The notes: a model not told the origin generated them from the letters alone. 64,000 bases of DNA from Cetobacterium_A somerae (GCF_044784365.2 NZ_CP173065.2); one strand, 5' to 3'; shown: positions 26,320 to 35,275, numbered from the stretch's first letter. Program-made: numbers and translations.

Positions 26320-26952
26320 ATGAGAAACAAAAAAATAATGGCTATGTTATTATTAACAACATCTTTATTAGGAGCATGTAGCTCAGCAACACCAACAAAT
26401 AAAAAAACTAGTGGTACTGTAAAAGGTGCAGCAGCAGGTGCACTAATAGGTCAGCTAGTTGGAAAAGATACAAAGGGAACTTTGATAGGAGCTGGAATAG
26501 GAGCTTTAGCAGGACTAGGATGGGGAGCGTACAAAGATGCTCAGTATAAAGAGTTCTTAAATGCTTTAAACAGTACAAATATAACAGTTACTAACAATAA
26601 AGATAATATAAATTTAAGATTACCAGGAGAATCATCATTTAAGAGTGGTAGTGCTGTTTTAAACGGTGGATTCTATGCACCATTAAATTCAATAGCATAT
26701 ATTATGAATAAATATCCAGAGACAAAAATTCAAGTTTCAGGATATACTGATAACACAGGAAATCCTAACTCAAATTTAAATTTATCACTACAAAGAGCCC
26801 AAAGTGTAGCTAACTATTTAGCGGCACAAGGTGTATCACCAAGTAGAATTTCTAGCATAGGTTATGGAGATAGAAATCCAGTTGCTTCAAATGCTACTCC
26901 AGAAGGAAGAGCATTAAATAGAAGAGTAGAAATAAATATATACCAACAATAA
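26320..26952 (+). CDS. OmpA-family outer-membrane lipoprotein with glycine zipper
   Basis: The signal peptide ends in a lipobox (LLGAC, Cys at about residue 20), so the protein should be lipid-anchored. A glycine-zipper stretch (about 38-70, GAAAGALIGQLVG and GAGIGALAGLGWG) is followed by a C-terminal OmpA peptidoglycan-binding domain (about 100-210) with GYTDNTGNP, LSLQRAQSVANYL and NRRVEI. The layout is that of YiaD-like proteins. It should tie the outer membrane to the wall. Its promoter is strong and a terminator follows, so it is a single-gene unit. Confidence 0.93.
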   Translation: MRNKKIMAMLLLTTSLLGACSSATPTNKKTSGTVKGAAAGALIGQLVGKDTKGTLIGAGIGALAGLGWGAYKDAQYKEFLNALNSTNITVTNNKDNINLRLPGESSFKSGSAVLNGGFYAPLNSIAYIMNKYPETKIQVSGYTDNTGNPNSNLNLSLQRAQSVANYLAAQGVSPSRISSIGYGDRNPVASNATPEGRALNRRVEINIYQQ

Positions 26953-26955
26953 TTA

Positions 26956-26981
26956 AAAAAAAGGCTTTTTAGCCTTTTTTT
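26956..26981 (+). terminator. Terminator of the OmpA-family gene
   Basis: Arms AAAAAAAGGCT (26956-26966) and AGCCTTTTTTT (26971-26981) with a 4-base loop. Confidence 0.85.
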
Positions 26982-27042
26982 AATTTGTAGAAGAAATTTT
27001 AAAAAAAATAGTAGATATATAAAAAAGAGAAGGTGAATTAAA

Positions 27043-27792
27043 ATGGAGAAAATAAGATTAATGTTAGAAAGTTATTTAAAAGCTCCCGGAATTATAAAAA
27101 AATTAAAATTATCATGGGGATATTTTATAGGAGGAGTTGTAGGGATAATAATATTAATATTTTTTTATTGGCTTTCAGCTTATATTGGAGATTGGATCTT
27201 CAATAAAATAAATATTATTTTTGATGTTAAGAGTTATGCAGGTTTATTTAGATGGCTTATTATTTTTATAATTAGAACAATAATGGTAGCTATTGAATAT
27301 TTCTTTTTTAAAACAATACTTTTAGGTATATTGGCTCCATTTTTTAGCTATATTTCAGAAAAAATTGAAAACTATCAAGAAGGAACTGAATATAGATTTA
27401 CTTTAAAAGAAAATTTTAATTTTATACTTAGAGGTATAAAAATAGCAAGTAAAAGCTTTGTAAAAGAAATAATTTACACTTTTATTGTAATTTTATTAGG
27501 TTTTATACCTATCGTAAACTTAATCGTTCCTATTTTGATTTTTTTAATACAAAGTTATTTTATATCGTATAATTTTGTTGATTACACTTTAGAAAGACGT
27601 AGATTTTCTCCAGAAGAGAGTGCCAAATTTATGAAGGAAAATAGAATGGTATTTACTTTAGGAGGCGGAATATTTACGTTGATATATTTTATCCCTGTTA
27701 TAGGTATAGTTATAGGACCTATTATTAGTATTGTTGCTTTTACAATGACAACATTGAAAATTTTGAAGCTCCAAAATGTAATTAAGGAGTAA
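27043..27792 (+). CDS. EI24-family membrane protein (CysZ-like fold)
   Basis: The 249 residues hold about five or six hydrophobic helices. The middle and end, with NFVDYTLERRRFSPEESAKFMKENR and the Pro-rich helix ends GFIPIVNLIVP and YFIPVIGIVIGPI, fit the EI24 superfamily, which includes the sulfate channel CysZ. No sulfate-assimilation genes are nearby, so I do not assign a substrate. It begins at ATG 27043 after GAGAAGGTG and appears to be a single gene. Confidence 0.75.
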   Translation: MEKIRLMLESYLKAPGIIKKLKLSWGYFIGGVVGIIILIFFYWLSAYIGDWIFNKINIIFDVKSYAGLFRWLIIFIIRTIMVAIEYFFFKTILLGILAPFFSYISEKIENYQEGTEYRFTLKENFNFILRGIKIASKSFVKEIIYTFIVILLGFIPIVNLIVPILIFLIQSYFISYNFVDYTLERRRFSPEESAKFMKENRMVFTLGGGIFTLIYFIPVIGIVIGPIISIVAFTMTTLKILKLQNVIKE

Positions 27793-27904
27793 AAAAAAGC
27801 TTTTTAAGTATTAAAATAATCATTTTATTCTAAAAGAGTTATTTTTTTTCCGAAATAGTATTATAATCTATTGTGAAAAGAAATCAAAAAAAGGGAGGTT
27901 TAAA

Positions 27905-29302
27905 ATGATTAGTTTTATAGGATCATTAATAGCTTTAATTTTAGGTTATGTAATTTATGGAAAGTATGTTGAAAAAGTATTTGGAGTAAGTGAAAACAGA
28001 GAAACTCCTGCAGTGCGTTTAGCAGATGGAGTAGATTATGTTGAATTAGATTGGAAGAAAGCTTTTTTAATTCAGTTTTTAAATATAGCTGGATTAGGAC
28101 CAATATTTGGTGCAGTAGCAGGAGCTTTATGGGGACCAGCAGCATTTTTATGGATAGTTTTTGGATGTATATTTGCAGGAGCAACACATGATTATTTATC
28201 AGGTATGTTATCTGTTAGACATGATGGTGCAACAATAGCAGAGATTGTAGGTCATTATCTGGGAGATAATGCAAAAAAAATAATGAGAGTATTCTCAGTT
28301 GTTTTACTAGTATTAGTAGGAGTTGTATTTGTAAATGGACCAGCAGGAATTTTAGCAAGTATGACAAGTATAAATACATTGACATGGGTAGCAGTAATAG
28401 TAGCTTATTATATGTTAGCAACAGTTCTTCCTGTAGATAAGTTAATTGGAAAAATTTATCCAATATTTGGAGCATCATTAATAATAATGGGAATTGGAAT
28501 TGGTGGAGGATTAATTTTAAAAGGATATAATATTCCAGAAATTTCAATGGTAAATCTTCATCCAAAAGGAACATCTATATATCCATATTTATTTATAACA
28601 ATAGCTTGTGGAGCAATATCAGGATTCCATGCAACACAATCTCCGTTGATGGCTAGATGTATGAAAAATGAAAAAGAAGGTAGAAGAATATTTTATGGTT
28701 CAATGATAGCAGAAGGAGTTATAGCACTAGTTTGGGCAGCAGCAGCGATGACATTCTTTGGAGGAACAGAAGGATTAATGAATGCTGGTCCAGCAGGAGT
28801 TGTAGTAAATACAATATCAAATAGTATTTTAGGTAAAGTTGGAGGAGCTTTAGCACTATTAGGAGTTGTAGCATGTCCAATAACATCTGGAGATACAGCT
28901 TTTAGAAGTGCTAGATTAGCTATTGCAGATGCAATAAACTATAAGCAAGGGCCTGTAAAAAATAGATTTATAATTGCAATACCATTATTTGCAGTAGGAA
29001 TTGGATTATGTTTTATAGATTTTGCAATAATTTGGAGATATTTTGCTTGGGCAAATCAAACATTAGCTACAATAGCTTTATGGGCAGGAGCAGTTTATTT
29101 AGCAAATGAAGGAAAAAATCACTGGATTGCAACAATTCCAGGAGTATTTATGACAGCAGTTGTTACTACATATATATTAATAGCACCAGAAGGATTTAGA
29201 TTATCAGAAACAATAGGATATGTAGTTGGTATAGCAGGAGCAATAGTTGCTTTAGGATTATTCTTAAAGAAGATAAATAAAAAAGAGGCTGTTAAAGCAT
29301 AA
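27905..29302 (+). CDS. cstA: CstA-family (carbon starvation/pyruvate-type) transporter
   Basis: This multi-helix permease carries the CstA family segments QFLNIAGLGPIFGAVAGALWGP and GATHDYLSGMLSVRHDGATIAE near the N-terminus, and SGFHATQSPLMARC and CPITSGDTAFRSARL further on. At 465 residues it is the short form; E. coli CstA and BtsT have about 700. CstA and BtsT are peptide or pyruvate carriers, and BtsT is controlled by a LytS/LytTR pair. Here a LytS/LytR pair lies immediately downstream in opposite orientation, which supports a pyruvate-type substrate. The -10 box TATAAT (27862-27867) has a poor -35, as expected for an activated promoter. Confidence 0.88.
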   Translation: MISFIGSLIALILGYVIYGKYVEKVFGVSENRETPAVRLADGVDYVELDWKKAFLIQFLNIAGLGPIFGAVAGALWGPAAFLWIVFGCIFAGATHDYLSGMLSVRHDGATIAEIVGHYLGDNAKKIMRVFSVVLLVLVGVVFVNGPAGILASMTSINTLTWVAVIVAYYMLATVLPVDKLIGKIYPIFGASLIIMGIGIGGGLILKGYNIPEISMVNLHPKGTSIYPYLFITIACGAISGFHATQSPLMARCMKNEKEGRRIFYGSMIAEGVIALVWAAAAMTFFGGTEGLMNAGPAGVVVNTISNSILGKVGGALALLGVVACPITSGDTAFRSARLAIADAINYKQGPVKNRFIIAIPLFAVGIGLCFIDFAIIWRYFAWANQTLATIALWAGAVYLANEGKNHWIATIPGVFMTAVVTTYILIAPEGFRLSETIGYVVGIAGAIVALGLFLKKINKKEAVKA

Positions 29303-29303
29303 T

Positions 29304-29330
29304 AAAAAGGAGCTTAAAAAGCTCCTTTTT
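29304..29330. terminator. Bidirectional terminator between cstA and lytR
   Basis: Arms AAAAAGGAGCTT (29304-29315) and AAGCTCCTTTTT (29319-29330), a perfect 12-bp stem. Confidence 0.85.
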
Positions 29331-29331
29331 A

Positions 29332-30063
29332 TTATTTTATAGTTAATATCTCTTTTAGCTCTTTAACTTTATTTCTACTAACAGGAATTTTAAAGTTACA
29401 GTTTGAAACTTTCAAGATATAAGTTCCATTAAACCAGGGTTCTACTTCAACAATCTTATCAATATTTACAATATAAGAACGATGTCCTCTGAAAAAGATA
29501 TTTTCTGATAAAATATTTTCAAGTTGTGAGATTTTTAATTTAGAGGTATACATATTAGATGCTGTAAAAATATGAGTTTCTTTTTCATCAGCTTCAATAT
29601 AGAGTATATCATCAGTAGATAAAACAACCATTTTAGAATCTAGATTTACAGTTATTTTTTTGATATTAAAATCTTTAATTAGATTTTCATTATCATTTTT
29701 ATCAAGTTCTTCTACTAAATTATTTAAAACTTTTATAATTCTTTCTTCAGAATAAGGTTTTAGAATATAATCAAAAGCTTTAATTTCAAAGGCATCTATT
29801 GCAAAATCTTTATATGCTGTTATAAAAACTAACTTTATATTTTTGTTAAATCGATGTATGATTTTACCTAAACTCATCCCATCTAATTCTGGCATATTTA
29901 TATCTAAGAAAACAACATCAACATTATTTCCTTCAATATACTTTAAGGCATCTATGGGATTTTCAAACTCTTTATTGATTTGAAAATTATTGTTGTTATT
30001 AATAAAATATTTTAACTCCTCTCTAGCAGGGAATTCATCTTCAATAATTACACAATTAAGCAT
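29332..30063 (-). CDS. LytTR-type response regulator
   Basis: Residues 1-120 form a receiver domain with the phosphate-accepting Asp in VDVVFLDINMPELDG and the switch Lys in FDYILKPYSEERI. Residues about 140-243 form a LytTR DNA-binding domain (DILYIEADEKETHIFT, FFRGHRSYIVNIDKI). Its ATG is adjacent to the stop of the histidine kinase gene, so the two are coupled. It probably activates the convergent cstA gene, by analogy with BtsSR/BtsT and YpdAB of E. coli. Confidence 0.92.
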   Translation of the reverse strand: MLNCVIIEDEFPAREELKYFINNNNNFQINKEFENPIDALKYIEGNNVDVVFLDINMPELDGMSLGKIIHRFNKNIKLVFITAYKDFAIDAFEIKAFDYILKPYSEERIIKVLNNLVEELDKNDNENLIKDFNIKKITVNLDSKMVVLSTDDILYIEADEKETHIFTASNMYTSKLKISQLENILSENIFFRGHRSYIVNIDKIVEVEPWFNGTYILKVSNCNFKIPVSRNKVKELKEILTIK

Positions 30064-31725
30064 CTATTCCTCCTGATTTATATAAAATGATATTTTAGTT
30101 CCTTTTTCAAGTTTTTCAATTAATAAACCTTTACCATATATAAGTTTTAAACGATTGTGAACATTTTTTAGACCAATATTTTTTTCAATTTTTTTATTAA
30201 TATTATTAATAATATCTTGATCGATTCCAACTCCGTTATCTTCAATGGAAACTAAACATTTCAAATAAACTTTTTTTATAGAAATTTTAACTATTCCACT
30301 TTCTCTTTGTTTTAAAATACCATGTTTAATACTATTTTCAACAAGAGGTTGAATTGTTAAACTGGGAATTTTTATTGTATCTAAATCTTCATCAAAATCA
30401 TAAATAATTTCAAATCGATTATGAAAACGTGCCTTTTCAATATTGATATAAGCTTTAACTTGTTCTAATTCCTTTTTTATTGGAACTAAATTAACAGAAT
30501 TTTCAAGATTGTATCTTAAATAAGTTGATAAATCTATTATTATTTCCCTTGCCCTAGTTGGATTAAATCTTACAAAAGACGCGGTAGTGTTTAAAGCATT
30601 GAATAAAAAATGTGGATTTATCTGATTTTGAAGAGCTTTTAATTCAGCATCTCTAGCCATAGTTTTTAAATTTTCCATTTTACTAATTTCTAATTGAGTT
30701 GAAATTAATTGGGATAGACCAATAGCTAAATATTTTTTTCGTGCTGTAATATTTTCTTCATTTTTAAAATAAATTTTTAAAGTTCCAGAAACTTTTTCAT
30801 CTTGAAAAAGAGGAGCGATTATACAAGACTTGATACCTTCTTCAGAATAGGAAAAATCATTAAATTCACTATTTCTATCAAAAATTAAAATCTCACCAGA
30901 ACTTAAAACTTTTTTTGTGCCTTCACTTTGAATCTCTCTATCTTTAAGACAAAGATTGTTATTTTTAGAAGCATTAGCAATAATAACTTCTTTATCAGTT
31001 ATAACTACAATCTCAGCTTTCAAGGACTCTAAAAGAATTTTACAGATACTATCTAGAGATTCTCCTTTTTTAAAGAAGGGTAAAGTTTTATTAGCAATTT
31101 CAAGAGCTAGTTTAGCTTGTGTTCCTGCTTCTCTTTCTTTCTCCTCTAAAATCTCTTCAGTAATTATAATGATAACGGCGACTCCAATTCCATTTATAAA
31201 AATCATAGGAAGGTATAAATTTTTTACAATATCCATAGCAAGAATTTTATCTTCTGCAAAAAGAAGTATAAAAAGCATACTTAAGTTTTCTACAAAAACA
31301 CCAGCAAAAAATCCCAAAAGAGATCTATTGTTAGAGTTTGCTTTTTTATATAAATAGCTTGTTATAAATCCCCCAAGAATAGTAGCTATAGCACATGGAA
31401 TAGCTGTTAGTCTGCTAACACCAACAGAAGCTCTATGGATACCAGCAACAATACCAGAGATTATAGCAACTTCAGGACCAGCAAGCATCCCACCAACGAC
31501 AACACCAATATTTCTTGTATTAGCAATGGCTCCCTTGTAATCAACACCAATATAAGTTCCTAAGATAGCTAAACTAGAAAAAGTAAGCGAGAGTAGAAGC
31601 ATATCTTTTTTTGTATATTTTTCTCTACTAAAAATACTACGAGCACTCTTAAATCGAGAGAAGAAAAAAGCGATAGCTATTATATACCCGAGGGTATTGA
31701 AAAGTTTATGAGCTAATTCAAACAT
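30064..31725 (-). CDS. LytS-family sensor histidine kinase
   Basis: The 553-residue protein has a membrane sensor of the 5TM-5TMR_LYT type (about 1-190; NTRNIGVVVGGMLAGPEVAIISGI), a GAF-like domain (about 215-345), then a His_kinase domain with the phosphate-accepting His in NQINPHFLFNALNTT and an ATPase domain (VENSIKHGI, DNGVGI, GIGLKNVHNRL, written in part). The E. coli homologue BtsS senses external pyruvate. It forms one operon with the LytTR regulator; an inverted repeat lies just upstream of the gene. Confidence 0.92.
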   Translation of the reverse strand: MFELAHKLFNTLGYIIAIAFFFSRFKSARSIFSREKYTKKDMLLLSLTFSSLAILGTYIGVDYKGAIANTRNIGVVVGGMLAGPEVAIISGIVAGIHRASVGVSRLTAIPCAIATILGGFITSYLYKKANSNNRSLLGFFAGVFVENLSMLFILLFAEDKILAMDIVKNLYLPMIFINGIGVAVIIIITEEILEEKEREAGTQAKLALEIANKTLPFFKKGESLDSICKILLESLKAEIVVITDKEVIIANASKNNNLCLKDREIQSEGTKKVLSSGEILIFDRNSEFNDFSYSEEGIKSCIIAPLFQDEKVSGTLKIYFKNEENITARKKYLAIGLSQLISTQLEISKMENLKTMARDAELKALQNQINPHFLFNALNTTASFVRFNPTRAREIIIDLSTYLRYNLENSVNLVPIKKELEQVKAYINIEKARFHNRFEIIYDFDEDLDTIKIPSLTIQPLVENSIKHGILKQRESGIVKISIKKVYLKCLVSIEDNGVGIDQDIINNINKKIEKNIGLKNVHNRLKLIYGKGLLIEKLEKGTKISFYINQEE

Positions 31726-31741
31726 TAAAACACCTCAAAAT

Positions 31742-31762
31742 TATGATATTAATTATATCATA
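31742..31762. repeat. Inverted repeat between the lytS and thioesterase genes
   Basis: Arms TATGATAT (31742-31749) and ATATCATA (31755-31762) with a 5-base centre. It lies 17 bases upstream of the lytS start codon and may be an operator. Confidence 0.5.
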
Positions 31763-31834
31763 TAAAAAAGAAAATTAACAAATGAGAGAAAATAATTGTT
31801 ATAATAGATAAAAAAATATTTAAGGAGGAGTATC

Positions 31835-32233
31835 ATGTTTTCAGTTAATTATAAAGTTACAATATCAGATATAAATTATGGAGGACATATGGGTAATGAA
31901 AGAGCGTTGTTGTTATTTCAACAATCTAGAATAGAGCTGTTTAAAAGTTTAGGAGTAACTGAAATAAATGTTGGAGACAATGTCGGTACAATTCAAAAAG
32001 ATGCACATGTTTATTATAAAGGCGAGGTATATTTAGGAGATGAATTGACAATAATAATAAAAAATATAGATATAAAAAAAGCATCATTAAATTTTATATA
32101 TAGCGTAGAAAAAAGTGAGGGAGGAGTTGTATTAGAGGGGAGTACAATCATTGTAGCTTTTGATTATGGAAAGAAAAAGGTAGTAAGATTCTCTCAAGAG
32201 TTTTTAAATGAATTAGAAAAAATCTTTTTATAA
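31835..32233 (+). CDS. Hotdog-fold acyl-CoA thioesterase family protein
   Basis: The 132-residue single-domain protein begins with the beta strand and DINYGGHMGNERALLLFQQSR, the hotdog helix start found in 4-hydroxybenzoyl-CoA thioesterase/YbgC-like proteins. The D-x-N/M-x-H arrangement corresponds to their active-site region. It should be a cytosolic homotetramer cleaving an acyl-CoA, with unknown specificity. AAGGAGGAG precedes the ATG and the photolyase gene follows after 23 bases. Confidence 0.8.
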   Translation: MFSVNYKVTISDINYGGHMGNERALLLFQQSRIELFKSLGVTEINVGDNVGTIQKDAHVYYKGEVYLGDELTIIIKNIDIKKASLNFIYSVEKSEGGVVLEGSTIIVAFDYGKKKVVRFSQEFLNELEKIFL

Positions 32234-32256
32234 TATAAATATTATGAGGTGTGCAT

Positions 32257-33597
32257 ATGAGTTTATTTAAAGATTCAAGAATAAAATATTTAAAAAATGA
32301 TAAGAAAGCAGAAGGACAACATATAATATATTGGATGCAAGAAAGTCAAAGAACGAGATATAATTTTGCTTTAAATGAAGCAATATATTTATCTCAAAAA
32401 AATAAAATACCTCTTTATGTTGTATTTAATTATTTAAACAGTTATCCAGAAGCATCTAAAAGACATTACGATTTTATGCTACAAGGTTTAAAAGATGTAA
32501 AAGAATCTCTTGATCAAAAAGGTATCAAGTTTATTTTATTAGAAGGAGATCCTTTAGAAAATATAATTAAAGTCTGTAAAAAAGCAAAAGTTGTTATTTG
32601 GGATAAAAGTTATTTGAAAAATCAAAAGGAAGTAAAAGAGAAATTGCTAAAATGTATAGATAGTACAATTTTAGAGATTGAAAGTAATGTTATCATTCCT
32701 GTGGAGTTAGTTAGTACTAAAGAGGAGTATAGTGCAAAAACTTTAAGAGATAAATATAGAAAAATAGAAACTTTAAATGAAGAAAGTTTTAATGAAGAAA
32801 AATATTTTTTTATAGAAAATTTGGATAATGTTCTAGAGGAGTTAGACTGTTCTGATAAATATATACCAAAGATAAAAAAAAATTTAGATGGAGGTTTTTT
32901 AGGGGGAGAGAGGGAAGCTGTAAAAATTTTAGAGAGTTTTATAAAAAATGATTTAAAATTTTATTTAAATAAAGGACCTGATAATGAAAGAAGTTCGAAA
33001 TTATCACCCTATTTACATTTTGGGCAAATATCTCCTGTAGAAATTAAACATAATATTGAAAAATTAAGTAATGAATTGATTAATGAAAAAAATAGTTTTT
33101 TAGAAGAAGTTATAATAAGAAGGGAATTAGCAATTAATTTTGTCTACTATAATAAAAATTATGATAATTGGCTAGGAATAACATATGAGTGGGCTTATAA
33201 AACATTAGAAAAACATGCAAATGATAAAAGAGAATATATTTATAGTGAAAAGGAGTTGGAAGAGTTTAAAACACACGATAAATATTGGAATGCGTGTCAA
33301 AAACAGATGTTAGATATGGGATATATGGATAGTTATATGAGGATGTACTGGTGTAAAAAAATATTAGAATGGAGTCTTACTCCCCAAAAAGCATATGAAA
33401 TAGCAATAAAGCTTAATAATAAATACTTTTATGATGGAAGAGATCCTAACTCTTATGCAGGAGTTGCTTGGTGTTTTGGAAAGCATGATCGAGCATGGAA
33501 AGAGAGGGAGGTATTTGGTAAAGTTAGATATATGAATAGCGATGGGTTGAAAAGAAAGTTTGATATAGAAAAATATGTAGAAAAATATTTAAAATAA
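32257..33597 (+). CDS. phr: Class II CPD photolyase
   Basis: This flavoenzyme repairs cyclobutane pyrimidine dimers in DNA using blue light. The order is an N-terminal photolyase antenna domain (about 20-175, HIIYWMQESQRTRYNFAL), then the FAD-binding helical domain with LSPYLHFGQISP, EVIIRRELAINFVYYN and the class II signature NNKYFYDGRDPNSYAGVAWC, ending in VFGKVRYMNSDGLKRKFDI. The length (446 residues) is normal for class II. ATG 32257 follows GAGGTG at good spacing; GTG 32251 is the alternative. It shares a transcript with the thioesterase gene. Confidence 0.93.
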   Translation: MSLFKDSRIKYLKNDKKAEGQHIIYWMQESQRTRYNFALNEAIYLSQKNKIPLYVVFNYLNSYPEASKRHYDFMLQGLKDVKESLDQKGIKFILLEGDPLENIIKVCKKAKVVIWDKSYLKNQKEVKEKLLKCIDSTILEIESNVIIPVELVSTKEEYSAKTLRDKYRKIETLNEESFNEEKYFFIENLDNVLEELDCSDKYIPKIKKNLDGGFLGGEREAVKILESFIKNDLKFYLNKGPDNERSSKLSPYLHFGQISPVEIKHNIEKLSNELINEKNSFLEEVIIRRELAINFVYYNKNYDNWLGITYEWAYKTLEKHANDKREYIYSEKELEEFKTHDKYWNACQKQMLDMGYMDSYMRMYWCKKILEWSLTPQKAYEIAIKLNNKYFYDGRDPNSYAGVAWCFGKHDRAWKEREVFGKVRYMNSDGLKRKFDIEKYVEKYLK

Positions 33598-33663
33598 AAA
33601 GGAAAAGTAATCTGTTTGAACAACAATAGTATATAACACTTTAAAATTTAAGGAGGAGTTAAA

Positions 33664-34020
33664 ATGAAAAAAATAAAGTTGGTTTCATTATTAGCATTAA
33701 GTGTATTTATATTAGCATGTTCAGGTGAAAAAGAAGAAGCAAAACCAGCAGCAACACCTACAACAACAGAGTCAACATCAGTTCCAGGAGATAAAGTTTC
33801 TACTGATGAAAATGCACAAAAAATGACAGAAAAGCCATCTACAGAGAATGCAGTTCAGGAAGCTGTAACAGAGAATGCTGAAAATGCAACTAAATCAGCA
33901 GTTGAAACTGTTGAAAAAGCAACTGATAAAATTGGGGAAGAGTTAGATAAGGCTGGAGATAAAGCAAAAGATAAGATAGATGAAGGTGTAGATGCAATAA
34001 AAGAAAAAGTTGCTAACTAA
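33664..34020 (+). CDS. Small lipoprotein with amphipathic helical tail
   Basis: The signal peptide ends in FILAC, a lipobox with Cys at about residue 19. The mature protein is low-complexity: a Thr/Pro-rich linker (PAATPTTTESTSVPGD) and then a long amphipathic helix of AVETVEKATDKIGEELDKAG type, reminiscent of apolipoprotein-like or stress lipoproteins. Function is unknown. AAGGAGGAG precedes the ATG and a terminator follows. Confidence 0.8.
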   Translation: MKKIKLVSLLALSVFILACSGEKEEAKPAATPTTTESTSVPGDKVSTDENAQKMTEKPSTENAVQEAVTENAENATKSAVETVEKATDKIGEELDKAGDKAKDKIDEGVDAIKEKVAN

Positions 34021-34026
34021 AATAGA

Positions 34027-34056
34027 AAAGGAGTAGATATTCTACTCCTTTAATTT
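34027..34056. terminator. Terminator between the lipoprotein and C_GCAxxG_C_C genes
   Basis: Arms AAAGGAGTAGA (34027-34037) and TCTACTCCTTT (34041-34051), 11 bp, with a T-rich plus-strand tail; the minus-strand gene ends inside it. Confidence 0.8.
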
Positions 34057-34415
34057 TTACTTAAAATTTCTTCTAATTTTTCATAAGTGAAGCTAACAAT
34101 TTCGCTACAACTAACATTTGATTTTTTCAAATCTACACAAAGTTCAGAATTAAACTTATTTTTAATTTCTTTTAATAAATTATTAGCCAAAGATCTAGCT
34201 TTATTCTCTTCTTGATAAGTTTCTCTACCTTTAAGATAGCCAATAACAAGAACAGCGGCATTAACAGCACCACAAAGGCTACCAATAGTTGCTCCAGTTC
34301 CCATACCGCTTCCTAAAGCAACAGGAATTTCAGTATTGTTATTTTTATTAAATGAATCAATAATAGATTCAGCACAATTTAACTGTCCTTTAACATAAGT
34401 CACTTTTTTATTCAT
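34050..34415 (-). CDS. C_GCAxxG_C_C family redox protein
   Basis: The 121-residue protein shows the family pattern: an N-terminal NCAESI Cys, the central GSLCGAVNAA segment, and two later Cys in SELCVD and NVSCSE. The family is thought to be redox or metal related but has no settled function. The central motif reads C-G-A-V-N-A-A rather than G-C-A-x-x-G, a variation common in the family. The gene stands alone; an AGGAG site precedes the ATG. Confidence 0.8.
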   Translation of the reverse strand: MNKKVTYVKGQLNCAESIIDSFNKNNNTEIPVALGSGMGTGATIGSLCGAVNAAVLVIGYLKGRETYQEENKARSLANNLLKEIKNKFNSELCVDLKKSNVSCSEIVSFTYEKLEEILSKN

Positions 34416-34559
34416 AAAACACTCCTTTAAAATAGAATACCTAATTGATTATATTATTCAAAAGTACTGGTGTCAATGATTAGTATAAATAAAATCAATT
34501 TGAAAAATAGTTGATAAAGGAGTAAAGTATTATAAATTTATATCATAAAGGGGGAAGTT

Positions 34560-34820
34560 ATGGTATTAAGAAAATATAGATTGGTTGCGGTTTCAATTTT
34601 TAGAATTTTTACAGAAATTTTATATGAGATTTTAAAAAAGTTCTCAGTTATTTATTATTTATTATTTGTTTTTGGATTATTATTTTCAATAAAAAATAAC
34701 AATGTAACTAAAGAGGCTGTTATAGTTTCAACATTTTTTTTAATTTTTACATGGGGATACTGCAAGTTTTACAATAAATTACATAATTTTTTATATCGAA
34801 TAGAATTGGAATTAACTTAA
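34560..34820 (+). CDS. Small two-helix membrane protein, unknown
   Basis: I do not recognise this 86-residue protein. It has a basic N-terminus, two hydrophobic stretches (about 29-43 and 54-68) and a short C-terminus. AAAGGGGGAAG lies at proper distance from the ATG, and a perfect hairpin follows the stop, both of which support a real gene. Confidence 0.6.
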   Translation: MVLRKYRLVAVSIFRIFTEILYEILKKFSVIYYLLFVFGLLFSIKNNNVTKEAVIVSTFFLIFTWGYCKFYNKLHNFLYRIELELT

Positions 34821-34850
34821 AAGGAGAACTCTATAGTTCTCCTTTTAAGT
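34815..34850. terminator. Bidirectional hairpin terminator
   Basis: A perfect 16-bp stem (ACTTAAAAGGAGAACT at 34815-34830, its complement at 34835-34850) with a 4-base loop lies between converging genes. The T tail is short. Confidence 0.65.
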
Positions 34851-34852
34851 TC

Positions 34853-35191
34853 TTAATATGTGTAAGTAAAAGCTTTTTCAGTTAAAACTTTAATCTTAGA
34901 ATAATCGATATCTTCATCTTTAGAAGAACATCCTCCAGAAGAGCAACCACCTTTAGAAGAACACCCTCCAGAAGAGCAACTACCACAAGAACTTTCATCT
35001 TCTCCTTTTTCATAATCAGGATTTCTTTTAAGAAAATCATCATAACTCTCTAAATATCCTTGGTTTATTAGAGATATATATATTTCTTCAAGTTCAATAG
35101 AATCAATACCTAAATTTTTCATAATGGCACCATCACTATAAACCATTCCACTTTTTAAAAATTCTAAAACATTTTTTTCTATATTATTCAT
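34853..35191 (-). CDS. Winged-helix protein with Cys-rich tail, possibly FeoC-like
   Basis: The first 50 residues fit a small winged helix (VLEFLKSGMVYSDGAIMKNLG, then IYISLINQGYLES). The second half carries a Cys cluster, CGSCSSGGCSSKGGC and more, encoded by two near-identical 33-base repeats. FeoC proteins have the same order, a winged helix and then Cys residues for an Fe-S cluster or iron sensing, and the feo operon lies 2 kb away, but it is not part of that operon. ATG 35191 is chosen for its GAGGTG site; an upstream in-frame start at 35233 lacks one. The assignment is tentative. Confidence 0.6.
   Translation of the reverse strand: MNNIEKNVLEFLKSGMVYSDGAIMKNLGIDSIELEEIYISLINQGYLESYDDFLKRNPDYEKGEDESSCGSCSSGGCSSKGGCSSGGCSSKDEDIDYSKIKVLTEKAFTYTY
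34919..34984. repeat. 33-base tandem repeat coding for Gly-Cys-Ser-Ser units
   Basis: Two copies (34919-34951 and 34952-34984) differ at two bases and each encodes 11 residues with two Cys. Confidence 0.85.
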
Positions 35192-35245
35192 AAATTTAAT
35201 CACCTCATTTGTTCGAATAACACATTTTAGCACAAAAAAAAAGAA

Positions 35246-35275
35246 TTGTTAATTTTTTTGCAAGCATGGTATAAT
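35246..35275 (+). promoter_or_regulatory. Promoter of the tandem TtcA-like gene
   Basis: TTGTTA (35246-35251), an 18-base spacer and TATAAT (35270-35275), about 36 bases before ATG 35311. Confidence 0.6.
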
